A stretch of DNA of 41,985 nt, taken from positions 1 through 41,985 of the IMG/VR virus record IMGVR_UViG_3300027743_000050. One strand, given 5' to 3'. Positions within the stretch are counted from its first letter, which is position 1. Every line of letters starts with the position of its first letter. Origin of the DNA: a virus. Shown here in pieces: positions 12,127-19,718 of the stretch. The position numbers and the translations under genes are program-made. The notes beneath the pieces were generated by a model. The model was not told where the DNA came from, did no database searches, and saw only the letters and a program-made list of their open reading frames with translations.

Positions 12127-12281
12127 TTGAGAATGATCTCGACCCGCTTGATGGAAAGCCGGAAACGTCGCGCAATCTGCAGCAACGGTACTCCGGCGGC
12201 AGCCCGTCTCACAATCTCGGCGTCACGTTCTTTGCGTTGCTGCGACGATAACGACGGCTTGCCGGTCGCCGTGCGCTTCAA
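12102..12281 (-). CDS. Putative helix-turn-helix protein (59 aa)
   Basis: The likely start is TTG at 12279-12281, which overlaps the SDR stop as TTGA; there is no in-frame ATG before the conserved part. The protein has a basic N-terminus, then ERDAEIVRRAAAGVPLLQIARRFRLSIKRVEIIL, a good HTH of the resolvase/sigma-like type. It could regulate this operon. The unusual start lowers confidence, though a second TTGA overlap occurs at 16871. Confidence 0.6.
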   Translation of the reverse strand: MKRTATGKPSLSSQQRKERDAEIVRRAAAGVPLLQIARRFRLSIKRVEIILKWARSQAS

Positions 12282-13147
12282 TAATCGAAGCTGGCACCCA
12301 GCTCCTCCGCGTCCACGAGTGGCGGCTTGGCCTTCTCCTTCGGCTTGACCGGCGGCCCGTCCCGCATGCCGAGCGACAGCCCGCCGTCGATCGTGAGCAC
12401 CGCGCCGTTGATGTAGCGGCCGAGATCGGACACGAGCAGGAGGAGTGCGCCATCGAGATCGGCCGGATGCCCGAACCGGCGCAGCGGAATGTCCTGCACG
12501 ATCCCCGCGCCGCGCTCGCTCTGCAGGAAGGCTTGCGTCATTGGAGTCAGTGACCAGCCAGGGGCGAGCGCGTTGACGCGGATGCCCAGCTCGCCCCACT
12601 CCAGGGCCAGACACTTCGTCAGCTGGATCAGGCCAGCCTTGGCCACGGCGTAGGCCACCATGTTTTTGGTCGGCAGCTGCCCGAAGTTCGAGGCGATGTT
12701 GACGATCGAGCCGCCGATCGGCTGCGGGGCGCTGGTCATCCGATTGGCCGCCTCCTGCGCCAGCAGGAACGGCGCGATCAGGTCCACGTCGAGCACGTCG
12801 CGGAATGTCGCGGCCGAACACTTGTGCGCCTTGTCGGCGTGGCCGATGCCGGCGTTGTTGATCAGGATCGAGGCCGGCCGCCTGAATATCCGCTCGACTT
12901 CATCGAACAACGGCCCCGGCTCGTCGCGCACGTCATGCGGAAAGAATACCACCCGGCCGCCTATGCCTGTGAGCTCCTCCGCCAGCTTCTCCATGCGATC
13001 GAGATCACGCGCCACGATCGCAACGTCGGCTTGGCACGCCAGCAGCAGCCGGCACATGCGTTTGCCAAAGCCGCCGGTGGCGCCGGTGACGATCGCGAGC
13101 TGATCCTCCAGATTGTAGGCCGGCGGCCGCATCATGATCTTGATCAT
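12278..13147 (-). CDS. Short-chain dehydrogenase/reductase (289 aa)
   Basis: A complete classical SDR: nucleotide-binding TGATGGFG at 21-28, NNAG at 97-100, a serine at 153 in NIASNFG, and the catalytic YAVAK with Tyr166 and Lys170. The Gly-rich loop and LALEWGELGIRVNALAPG follow the usual order, and the C-terminal 30 residues form a charged extension beyond the SDR core. SDRs reduce or oxidise small carbonyl or alcohol substrates with NAD(P). The substrate cannot be read from sequence. It lies between two small genes in an operon headed toward the ABC-GNAT gene, which is unusual for a phage. The start overlaps the previous stop. Confidence 0.92.
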   Translation of the reverse strand: MIKIMMRPPAYNLEDQLAIVTGATGGFGKRMCRLLLACQADVAIVARDLDRMEKLAEELTGIGGRVVFFPHDVRDEPGPLFDEVERIFRRPASILINNAGIGHADKAHKCSAATFRDVLDVDLIAPFLLAQEAANRMTSAPQPIGGSIVNIASNFGQLPTKNMVAYAVAKAGLIQLTKCLALEWGELGIRVNALAPGWSLTPMTQAFLQSERGAGIVQDIPLRRFGHPADLDGALLLLVSDLGRYINGAVLTIDGGLSLGMRDGPPVKPKEKAKPPLVDAEELGASFDY

Positions 13148-13365
13148 GACTGCGCCTTGCCGCATGTCGGACACACCGGCGATGCCGGCGGGGAGCCGAA
13201 CACCTTCTCGGCCGGCAGCGTCTTCCATGTCGGATTGCCGCGCTCGATCACGCCAGACGCCAGCAGATTGAGCCGGTCGAATTCCGGCGTGCGCGCCAGC
13301 CGCGAGTCCGCGATCATGTTGAGCGCGCTGCGCAAGCCGGCGCGGAGTTCGTCCACTTCGCTCAT
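13144..13365 (-). CDS. Hypothetical protein with C-terminal CPTCG (73 aa)
   Basis: Starts at ATG 13363-13365 (MSEVDELRAGLRSALNMIAD) at an ATGA overlap. The N-terminal half is helical; the C-terminus VCPTCGKAQS holds one CxxC pair, which is half a zinc site, so a dimeric or shared zinc site is possible. Its neighbours are the ABC-GNAT protein upstream and the SDR downstream. Confidence 0.72.
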   Translation of the reverse strand: MSEVDELRAGLRSALNMIADSRLARTPEFDRLNLLASGVIERGNPTWKTLPAEKVFGSPPASPVCPTCGKAQS

Positions 13366-14492
13366 CCCAATGCTCCCTCGATCCCGAGCAGCGCCTTGGC
13401 CACGTCCTTGTCGATCGCCGGCCCGCAGAATTCGAACATCGCACACGGCCGCCCGCCCCAGTGGCCGACGAACGTCTTGCGCTGCGTGCGCTGATTGGAC
13501 TTGGCGAAGCTGCCCGGTTTTTTCAGCAAGCGCCAGTCCGGCGAACGGTCCAGGCTGCGGATGTGAGACGGATGCGCCGGGAAGCCGTGCACGTCAATGC
13601 CGAGCGCGCGATAGGCCCCGCACACCTTGCTCTCCAGAAACATCACCAGCCCCATGCCCTGATAATCCGGCAGCGTCACCGCGCGGCTGATCGCTCGCAG
13701 ATTTTTCCGCTTGGGATGTGGAATGTTGATCATCGCGATGAAACTGGCCGGCGTCCCGTTGACGAATAGGCAGAAACATCGCGCCGCGCGGTGCAGCTCG
13801 GCAGTCAGATAGTGAAAGGGAGCGAACAAGCGCCAAGTCGGGTAATCGACCCGCGAAATCTCGACGGCGAGTGCCGGTCGTCGTTGAACCGACCTCCATT
13901 GAAACGTCATCGTGGCCGGCTCCAGCAGCCAGTCCGGCTGCAGCCATTCGATGATGTCATAGTGACAGCTGGCGGCGACGAGTTTTTTGTTGGGATGCTT
14001 GCGCACATACTTCTGCACCGCATGACTGCCGATCTGCGCCACCTGACGATCAACCACGCTGGTGAATTCATCGATCGGCACCGTGTCGCCGCCCTCCAGC
14101 AGCTGCCTTGCCACTTCGACGCGGAATTTCTCGCCCGTGGACAACACGCTATGCGGCTTGCACCAGCTCGGAATGGTGTTGAAGCCCACGGCACTGCATA
14201 TCTCGGCGATCTTCTCGATGCCGTGCTCGCTGCCGAAGTCGTCAATGACCGAGCCAGCATTCCATTGCAGCTGGGCTGGCTCGCCGAACACGTGGCGCAG
14301 GATCGAGGACTTGCCGCAGCCACTTGGGCCGACGATCAGACCGAGCTGCCACGGTTTTTGCTCGAGCGGAATGTCGCCCTGCCAGCGATGCGTCAGCTTG
14401 TCGGCCAACGGCACGTCGAACATGCCGGACAGCTGCTTCACTCGTGGAGTGGCGACGAGGTTGGAGGCGACTTCAAGATCGATCGTGGTCAC
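13362..14492 (-). CDS. ABC-ATPase/GNAT fusion, Mom-like DNA modification candidate (376 aa)
   Basis: The N-terminal ABC domain has Walker A GPSGCGKSS at 55-63, a signature-like LSTGE at 117-121, Walker B with D141-E142, and an H-switch candidate His177. The C-terminal half (about 205-376) has the acyl-CoA-binding LPDYQGMGL at 274-282 and then HPSHIRSLDRSPDWRLL. The order ABC then GNAT matches COG2401, and the HP-x-IRS...RSPDWR segment resembles what I recall of Mom-family adenine-modifying proteins of phage Mu. A role in DNA base hypermodification is therefore plausible but unproven. It heads a sub-cluster with the SDR and small zinc proteins. Confidence 0.87.
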   Translation of the reverse strand: MTTIDLEVASNLVATPRVKQLSGMFDVPLADKLTHRWQGDIPLEQKPWQLGLIVGPSGCGKSSILRHVFGEPAQLQWNAGSVIDDFGSEHGIEKIAEICSAVGFNTIPSWCKPHSVLSTGEKFRVEVARQLLEGGDTVPIDEFTSVVDRQVAQIGSHAVQKYVRKHPNKKLVAASCHYDIIEWLQPDWLLEPATMTFQWRSVQRRPALAVEISRVDYPTWRLFAPFHYLTAELHRAARCFCLFVNGTPASFIAMINIPHPKRKNLRAISRAVTLPDYQGMGLVMFLESKVCGAYRALGIDVHGFPAHPSHIRSLDRSPDWRLLKKPGSFAKSNQRTQRKTFVGHWGGRPCAMFEFCGPAIDKDVAKALLGIEGALG

Positions 14493-15343
14493 AGCGATGC
14501 GCCGGTTGCTTTGTTGTCTGGCTTTGGCCGCGACGGCTCGTCGTCGGGAAAGTCGTAGCCGTTGGCTTCCAGCCAGAGCTTGAGGCCGCGCCGCAATACC
14601 TCCTGCATCGTTATTCTTTTATCAAAGGCGGCCTGCCGCATGACGGCATGAACCTCCTCCTTGATCAGGAAAACCACCTGCTTCATGTTGGCGCGGTCCT
14701 TGCGCTCAAGCGTGATGCCAACATCCCTCATCGCAACAGCCGCGGCTTCTGCCAGCTCATCGAAGTGTCTGTCCTCCCGCGCCCGCTGCTTCGCGTCTTC
14801 AGCCTGCTGCTTCGCGAATTCAGCCTGCTGCCCTTTTGCATACTGCTCGTTCTGCTTGGCAGCCGCCGCCGTGGCCCGATGATTCGCCGCCACCCAGGCT
14901 TCATGGGCGGGCGTGCGCCGCAGCAGATCAACGATGCTGCCGTTGATCTCCTGCTGTATGGCATGCTCAAAATCGGCGTCGGATATCTCCATCAGCCTCA
15001 TGATCTCGATGATGCGCGCGTCGCTCATGTCCGCCACGGTCGAATCGTCGGGAAAGGCCGCTCTGACCTTCTTGACCCTGGCAACCTGCGTTTCGCCGTC
15101 ATAAAACTTCACCGCCGACGCAACCAACTCCCCGATCCGCCGCCATGCACGGGCGCGGACACGATGAAACATCAGCACCGTCTTGCTGTCATTGATCTGC
15201 TTGTAATAGGCCGCCATCGCCACCGACTTGTCGACGATATCCTTGCATTCATCGAAGCCGTGGCAGACGGCGATCGCCTTGCACATCTGCTTGTATTGAA
15301 CCAGATGCTTGTCGGCCTTGCTCAGCACGATGTCCCTGTCCAT
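14489..15343 (-). CDS. Coiled-coil hypothetical protein upstream of ABC-GNAT (284 aa)
   Basis: The ATG at 15341-15343 follows AAAGGACAGC. The first third contains DIVDKSVAMAAYYKQINDSKTVLMFHRVRARAWRRIGELV, reminiscent of the N-terminal helical module of phage ParB- or methyltransferase-linked proteins. A central Gln/Ala/Lys-rich coiled coil (about 150-200) follows, and the tail is basic. No catalytic motif is visible. It is translationally coupled (ATGA) to the ABC-GNAT gene, so a partner role is the simplest guess. Confidence 0.82.
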   Translation of the reverse strand: MDRDIVLSKADKHLVQYKQMCKAIAVCHGFDECKDIVDKSVAMAAYYKQINDSKTVLMFHRVRARAWRRIGELVASAVKFYDGETQVARVKKVRAAFPDDSTVADMSDARIIEIMRLMEISDADFEHAIQQEINGSIVDLLRRTPAHEAWVAANHRATAAAAKQNEQYAKGQQAEFAKQQAEDAKQRAREDRHFDELAEAAAVAMRDVGITLERKDRANMKQVVFLIKEEVHAVMRQAAFDKRITMQEVLRRGLKLWLEANGYDFPDDEPSRPKPDNKATGASL

Positions 15344-15371
15344 TGCTGCTGTCCTTTTGGTTGTGGAAGGC

Positions 15372-15614
15372 TCATCGTGCCCCCCGGCCGGCGCAGTTGT
15401 CGCCGCGCGCGGTCATCGTCTTGGATTGTACACGCTGATCGAGGAGGGCGGCTAAGCCGGTGTGCTTGGCACAGCTCCAGCCCTCGGGAGCCATCGTCAG
15501 ATAACGGCAGCAGGCGTGGCCCTGGCCCAGCTTGCAAACGCCCTTGGCCCATTCCGGCGTCGGCGGATCAAAGCTCTGATACGTCCGCAGCAGCGCGGCA
15601 CGATCGTCCATCAC
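15372..15614 (-). CDS. Cysteine-containing hypothetical protein (80 aa)
   Basis: Two adjacent ATGs (15612-15614 and 15609-15611) follow GAGGGG. The protein reads MMDDRAALLRTYQSFDPPTP and then WAKGVCKLGQGHACCRYLTM, with a cysteine in WSCAKH. The Cys/His arrangement (C, H, CC, C-x2-H) suggests a small metal site. Function unknown. Confidence 0.7.
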   Translation of the reverse strand: MMDDRAALLRTYQSFDPPTPEWAKGVCKLGQGHACCRYLTMAPEGWSCAKHTGLAALLDQRVQSKTMTARGDNCAGRGAR

Positions 15615-15633
15615 TGGCCCCTCGCAGTTGTTG

Positions 15634-15825
15634 TTAGTCGCCTCCCTGGATGGCCTGGATGATGTCGGCGATCGTCTCGGTCACCGTGAACGTCAACACC
15701 CCGTTGCCGGCCGCGATCGACAGCCGAACATGCTCAATGTTCGGCAGCTGCTCGATCGTGATCACTCGCTCCAGATCGATGATCACTTGCTGGCCGTCGA
15801 TCTTCTTGAGCAACAGCGGATTCAT
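15634..15825 (-). CDS. Small beta-rich hypothetical protein (63 aa)
   Basis: Starts at ATG 15823-15825 (MNPLLLKKIDGQQVIIDLER), with GAGG upstream at longer spacing. The sequence alternates strands: QQVIIDLERVITIEQL, VRLSIAAGNGVLTFTVTE, then a short helix ADIIQAIQGG. No family recognised. It overlaps the 3' end of the frame on the same strand at 15734-15919 by 92 bases. Confidence 0.7.
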   Translation of the reverse strand: MNPLLLKKIDGQQVIIDLERVITIEQLPNIEHVRLSIAAGNGVLTFTVTETIADIIQAIQGGD

Positions 15826-15919
15826 GGATTTTTTCCTCGGCCTCAAATTGACGCACACGCGCGATCATTTTGCAAACCGGACAGGCTTGCGGGGAGACGA
15901 AGCCGTGATGGCACGTCAT
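15734..15919 (-). CDS. Zinc-knuckle-like protein overlapping the next gene (61 aa)
   Basis: Starts at ATG 15917-15919, overlapping the previous TGA (ATGA). The N-terminus MTCHHGFVSPQACPVCKMI has a C-HH and CPVC arrangement typical of a small zinc finger, then a charged helix. It overlaps the next gene by 92 bases, which is unusually long, so it could end earlier by frameshift or be real overlapping coding. Confidence 0.5.
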   Translation of the reverse strand: MTCHHGFVSPQACPVCKMIARVRQFEAEEKIHESAVAQEDRRPASDHRSGASDHDRAAAEH

Positions 15920-16125
15920 CGGTGCCCACTCGCAACATGCGCGCGCCGCACGTGCTTGATCCGGGGATGATCGACCGCGTGGCCGCTGCGATGCACGGCA
16001 TGGCGCAGATGATGCGAGATCGAATGCCACAGCGCCTCGTTGTCACGATCGCGGCGCAACGCACGGAAATCCTCCCAGGCATGACAGGCATGACGATGCA
16101 GCGCGTCGCGGTTGCTCCACGTCAT
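15916..16125 (-). CDS. Histidine/arginine-rich hypothetical protein (69 aa)
   Basis: Starts MTWSNRDALHRHACHAWEDF at ATG 16123-16125, coupled to the ParB-like gene by ATGA. It is very rich in His and Arg (HSISHHLRHAVHRSGHAVDH), which may bind metal or nucleic acid, though the composition could also be a by-product of coding frame. No family recognised. Confidence 0.6.
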   Translation of the reverse strand: MTWSNRDALHRHACHAWEDFRALRRDRDNEALWHSISHHLRHAVHRSGHAVDHPRIKHVRRAHVASGHR

Positions 16126-16658
16126 GAGATCAGCGCCTCGCATTGCAGACCCTCCTGGCCGAACTTCTGCAGGAGCTGCGTCTGCTGATGCTCGTCACGG
16201 CAGCGGATCACGATCGAATACTGCAGCCCGTCCAAGAGCTGCGGCGTCGGCGGCTGCGCGTCGGTGAATAACTTCATCAGCTCCTTGTCCTCGAAACCCA
16301 GGCTCGATGCGTCGAAGTCGTCCTTGATCGCAAGCAGCTCCTCCAGCAGCGCGTCGTCGTGCCAGTTCGAGCCGTCACCAATCTTGTTGTCGGCAATGGT
16401 GTAGGCACGGCATTGGCTCTCGGTCCAGTCGGTCGCGATGATCACCGGAACGTCGGCCATGCGCTCCAGCTGCGCCGCTTGCAAGCGCGCGTGGCCCGCA
16501 ATGATCGTGCCGTCCTCTCGCACGAGAATGGGCATCGTCCAGCCAAACTGCTTGAGGCTCGCTCGCAGCTGGTCAATCTGCTTGGTCGGATGAATGCGGC
16601 TGTTGCGGGCGTAGGGTTTCAGTTTGTCGATCGGCCAGCGTTCGATCTGCGTCGTCAT
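16122..16658 (-). CDS. ParB-like N-terminal domain protein (178 aa)
   Basis: The order is classic: WPIDKLKPYARNSRIHP, then IDQLRASLKQFGWTMPILVREDGTIIAGHARLQAA with the GHxR core at 55-58, then IIATDWTESQCRAYTIADNKIG. This is the ParB/Srx-fold domain that phages often attach to DNA methyltransferases or use alone; some are nucleases or CTPases. No methyltransferase motifs follow; the remaining 80 residues are helical. Start at ATG 16656-16658, since the longer in-frame version reads through the preceding gene. Its presence in the same operon as the ABC-GNAT protein is suggestive for a DNA-modification pathway. Confidence 0.9.
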   Translation of the reverse strand: MTTQIERWPIDKLKPYARNSRIHPTKQIDQLRASLKQFGWTMPILVREDGTIIAGHARLQAAQLERMADVPVIIATDWTESQCRAYTIADNKIGDGSNWHDDALLEELLAIKDDFDASSLGFEDKELMKLFTDAQPPTPQLLDGLQYSIVIRCRDEHQQTQLLQKFGQEGLQCEALIS

Positions 16659-16873
16659 TGCCAGCGCCTCGGCGGCGAGGAAATGCAGGCCAGCCGCTGC
16701 ATCAATGGACACTCGGGACCGGGAGCCTTGCCGCAGCCGGGCCGGAACGGACAGCGCGGCGGCGCGTCGCGATCCATCTCCCCAGCACAGTCAAAGCCGG
16801 TCAGATCAAGATCGAAACCGTTCAACACGGCGTGCATGTTGATGTCCATGCACCCCATGCTGTCACAGCTCAA
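16655..16873 (-). CDS. Cysteine-rich small protein, TTG start (72 aa)
   Basis: TTG at 16871-16873 overlaps the previous stop (TTGA). The protein has C3, C8 and C29, then RCPFRPGCGKAPGPECPLMQRLAC, a C-x6-C-x6-C-x6-C series (C41, C48, C55, C62) that resembles a small zinc or disulfide fold. An internal ATG (residue 6) is an alternative start. Function unknown. Confidence 0.65.
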   Translation of the reverse strand: MSCDSMGCMDINMHAVLNGFDLDLTGFDCAGEMDRDAPPRCPFRPGCGKAPGPECPLMQRLACISSPPRRWQ

Positions 16874-17043
16874 CGACGCTTGCCACCTTTGCTGCGGCCA
16901 GACTTGCCGCGCTTGCCCTTGGCACCGCCCGCAGCCATCCAGTTGCTGATCGCAGCGGCAGAGGACTTGCTGAAGCCGTGACGCTTCAGCCCCTCATAAG
17001 CACTCGGCTTCTTGATCGACGGCCCATGATTGTGCCCCGGCAT
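16870..17043 (-). CDS. Small basic protein at the head of the leftward operon (57 aa)
   Basis: ATG 17041-17043 lies behind GGGAGGAACGG. MPGHNHGPSIKKPSAYEGLK is followed by RHGFSKSSAAAISNW, a pattern I recognise from small rhizobial proteins of the MPGHNHGPSIK type whose role is unknown. The C-terminus is glycine- and lysine-rich (GAKGKRGKSGRSKGGKRR), suited to nucleic-acid binding. It is the first gene of the operon, so the promoter must lie upstream of 17043. Confidence 0.75.
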   Translation of the reverse strand: MPGHNHGPSIKKPSAYEGLKRHGFSKSSAAAISNWMAAGGAKGKRGKSGRSKGGKRR

Positions 17044-17529
17044 CCGTTCCTCCCGTGCGCTGAACTTCCTGCCATGCTAAACGTTGATCCGCGCAACGTG
17101 ATCCACGTCCCCCCCGAACGGATCACAACCGCAACCAGCCGGGACGCATCCCCCAAGCCCCCCATTGGCCCCGCGTCCCGACTGGACTTCCCCCGATCGA
17201 TCCCCGCCAGAACGTAGTCCAAGGCACGTCCAGGGCGCGCCTGTGGGCGCTTCACGGTTTTTCCGTGTCAGATGTCCCCCGGACGCCGTTTGACGCACCA
17301 GCGGACGCTGTAGGGGATTTTTGGGGACTTTGTTCCCGTACCGTTCACAAAGGGAAACCGGGGGGAGTGCATCGCCGGGGGGGAGCCGTGGGGGATGCCG
17401 CCTCGGCTCACGTCGGCGCAGAAAAAGCTGGGCCTAAAATGCCTTTGCTGCCAATAGGTTGCGCCGGTCAAGGCTAGGCAGTGCGACATAAACCTTGAGC
17501 GAGATTGTGCAATGATTTCAAAGGCTTAT

Positions 17530-17548
17530 GAGAGAAAAACATTCTCTC
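17530..17548. repeat. Inverted repeat in AT-rich segment
   Basis: GAGAGAA (17530-17536) and TTCTCTC (17542-17548) around AAACA form a perfect 7-bp dyad in the most AT-rich part of the non-coding region. It could be an operator or a hairpin. Confidence 0.6.
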
Positions 17549-17603
17549 TGATCCAGATTGCATAAATGTTGATTAATGCACCGACTGGAATCCGAGCGGC
17601 AGC

Positions 17604-17634
17604 ACGCGAAGCTCCGGCGAGGCGACGCGAAGCT
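17604..17634. repeat. Direct repeat ACGCGAAGCT
   Basis: ACGCGAAGCT occurs at 17604-17613 and again at 17625-17634, a spacing of 21 bases, or two DNA helical turns. It may be a pair of protein sites; two copies alone are weak evidence. Confidence 0.45.
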
Positions 17635-18010
17635 GCGAGCGCAGCCACGCGACGCAGCTGCAGGAGTGCAGAAGCCGTACGGCAGCTGCTGCCTAAGCCG
17701 CTGAGATCATTAGCCGAATAACTGGACACAGCAGCACGGCCAGCGGCTGGCGGCAGGCGGCAGCGGCACAGCGGCGGCGTGGATGCAGGAGGAGCTGATC
17801 GACGGCGGTGCGGCGGCGGTGATTCCAGGGGCGCGGCTCAGTCTCGGCGCGGCCGGGGCTGGAGGCGGCGACCGCCGGGCGGGTCGGTTCTTCGGAAGCC
17901 CGGCGTGGATCAGAGCGGCAAGCTTAAAACCAAATTCGAAACGGCTGACGTATCTGACATTGATTTCGACCATCAGTGTTATGTGCGTGCGTACTACATA
18001 TGATGTAAGT

Positions 18011-18205
18011 CCGTCAGGTATGTCAGGATCGTCAAGACCAGCATGGCAGCAGGGTTGTCGGCCTGACATGTCTGACGAGCCTGACAATTTTGCTGCTGAA
18101 TGGTGGCATGCAGAACGCCACTCATGTTGCGAAGTCCCGTCAGGCATGACAGGCATGGCAGTGCCTGACGTTGCTCAGGAGCAACCCGTCAGGATTTTGT
18201 CAGGT
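18011..18205. repeat. Cluster of GTCAGG/CCTGAC repeats (iteron-like)
   Basis: GTCAGG or its complement occurs near 18013, 18022, 18062, 18080, 18139, 18164, 18188 and 18199, with near-copies (CTGAC) at 17945, 17954 and 18072. Both orientations are present. GTCAGGC (18139-18145) and GCCTGAC (18163-18169) form a dyad, and GTTGCTC-AG-GAGCAAC (18170-18185) is a perfect palindrome. This density is far above chance for a 195-base segment. It lies just past the helicase gene, a common place for phage replication origins; an operator array is an alternative. Confidence 0.7.
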
Positions 18206-18286
18206 TCACTTAGCGGCCAGTTGCTAGAAACGACTTTAAGATTGAGCTATGCCGCATGGACGCATGGCTGGCACAACTTGTGCGGC

Positions 18287-19711
18287 TTAATCGACCGTCT
18301 CGCGCTCCAGAATGGTGAGCGTTCTGATACCGACGAAGCCGCGTGCTTTGTCGGTTCGGTCGCGGACGATCCCCTTGGCTTCCAGCCGCTCGACAAACGC
18401 CTTTCGGGTTCCGTGGCGTTCGCCTGCGGCTTCGCAGAACAGCTTCCAGCTGCCGTACAGCTCGGTCGAGGATGCGAAGGCGTTGACGTCGGTGGTGCTG
18501 CACCACTTATCGAGCCACTGCTGCAGCGCATCTTGGTTTTCGAAGTAGTCGTCGGTTGCGCCGGTGACGGCGGCTGGCGGATCGAGGCCGCGCTCGCGCC
18601 ACTGGTCGAAGCCTTGCATGATCCAGGCGAGGATGCCGGGGTATTCCGGCTTGAGCCGTTCGAACAGGCCGAGATCGCGGTCGGCTTCGGCGATCTCGAC
18701 GGTGAACGGGATCAGCTGGAGTCGCCGGCGCATGGCGCGATCGGCGTTGCGGATGACCGGCTTATTGTTGCCGACGACGATGATCTTGTACTGCGGCAGG
18801 TACTCGAAAGAGTTTTGCCGCATGAAGTTGGCGCGCACCATGTCGCCGCCGGTGAGCTGCTTGAGCTTGGCTTCATCCCAGGACTGGTTCTGTGCCGTCT
18901 CGGCGGTGAGCACGAGGCGCGTGCCGACCAGGGAGGCCAGCTCCTCATTGTGCTTGGGGTGATTGGTGGCCTGCAGCAGTTCCAGCGAGGCTTGTGCGGC
19001 GTAGTCGCCGAGCACGGCCTTGACCGTGTTGAGGAAGGTGCCCTTGCCGTTCTGTCCGGTGCCGTAGCAAAAGAAAAACGCTTGCTCGGTGATGAACGGT
19101 GTTGCGCAATAGCCGACGACACGTTGCAGATATGCCACCAGCTCCTGATCGCCGGCTGTGATCTGATCGAGGAACGTGAGCCAGACCGGGCACTCCATCC
19201 GCTCGGCGGTGACCGCCGTGATCCTTGAGCAGTAATCCTCCCGCCGCTGCGCCCCGAGTTGCCAGGGGCCCGGCCGATCGAGCCGCACGCTGGCGGTCGC
19301 CATGTTCAAGACCGGGGCCTGATCGAACAGCCCGACCGGCCGCGCCGTCTCGTCCTTCACCCGATCGGCACATCGCTTGACCAAGCCGGCGCTCTCGGCC
19401 GTGCGCTTGTCGCCCTTCTTCTTGAGGCGCGCGCCGATCTCGCGGCAGAGATCACCCATGCGCCGATTGATCGTGCGCTGCTGATCGTATTTCCAGACAT
19501 GGCCGGTCCACTCGAACACCCCGATCGGCTCCAAGAATACGAACCGATCGCCGTGCCGCTGCAGGAATATCTGCAGCACAGCGTCGTCAGTCAGCAGCCA
19601 ATTCGCTGCCAGCCAGGGGTCCGGCTGCGCCGAGTGCACGACATGCAACCGTGGCTGTGGCCGCTCGCCTATGTCATGTTCGTCTCGATCGCGCCCATCG
19701 TCATCCGCCAT
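18287..19711 (-). CDS. SF3-type phage replicative helicase/primase-like protein (474 aa)
   Basis: I use ATG 19709-19711 behind GAGGGATCA; a TTG 48 bases earlier lacks a good site. The C-terminal half is an SF3/D5-type helicase: Walker A GTGQNGKGTF at 217-226, Walker B RLVLTAE around 265-271, sensor VGNNKP at 313-318 and arginines at 328-330. The N-terminal half resembles the D5-N region of P4-type primase-helicases, without clear primase motifs, consistent with priming by the separate CHC2 and Toprim proteins upstream. It would unwind DNA at the origin. It is the last gene of the replication operon. Confidence 0.92.
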   Translation of the reverse strand: MADDDGRDRDEHDIGERPQPRLHVVHSAQPDPWLAANWLLTDDAVLQIFLQRHGDRFVFLEPIGVFEWTGHVWKYDQQRTINRRMGDLCREIGARLKKKGDKRTAESAGLVKRCADRVKDETARPVGLFDQAPVLNMATASVRLDRPGPWQLGAQRREDYCSRITAVTAERMECPVWLTFLDQITAGDQELVAYLQRVVGYCATPFITEQAFFFCYGTGQNGKGTFLNTVKAVLGDYAAQASLELLQATNHPKHNEELASLVGTRLVLTAETAQNQSWDEAKLKQLTGGDMVRANFMRQNSFEYLPQYKIIVVGNNKPVIRNADRAMRRRLQLIPFTVEIAEADRDLGLFERLKPEYPGILAWIMQGFDQWRERGLDPPAAVTGATDDYFENQDALQQWLDKWCSTTDVNAFASSTELYGSWKLFCEAAGERHGTRKAFVERLEAKGIVRDRTDKARGFVGIRTLTILERETVD

Positions 19712-19718
19712 TGATCCC

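Larger units (their letters stand above)
17044..18286. other. Long non-coding region with repeats
   Basis: This is 1,243 bases without a gene I can support, striking in a window where genes usually overlap. Its right third holds many GTCAGG/CCTGAC repeats; the middle is relatively AT-rich (17480-17580) with a hairpin; 17581-17700 has GCGAAGC-type direct repeats and the palindrome GGCAGC-T-GCTGCC at 17681-17693. A promoter for the leftward operon starting at 17043 is expected here but is not clear. An origin of replication, a packaging or partition site, or a regulatory hub are all possible. Confidence 0.6.

Noticed and set aside
17268-17489. A 73-codon minus-strand frame in the non-coding region
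   Set aside because: There is only a poorly spaced AAGG before the ATG and no similarity or coupling to neighbours; codon choice is unlike nearby genes, so I left the region as non-coding.
17783-19228. A 481-codon plus-strand frame opposite the helicase
   Set aside because: The minus-strand gene has all SF3 motifs; the plus frame is a shadow created by GC-rich codon bias.
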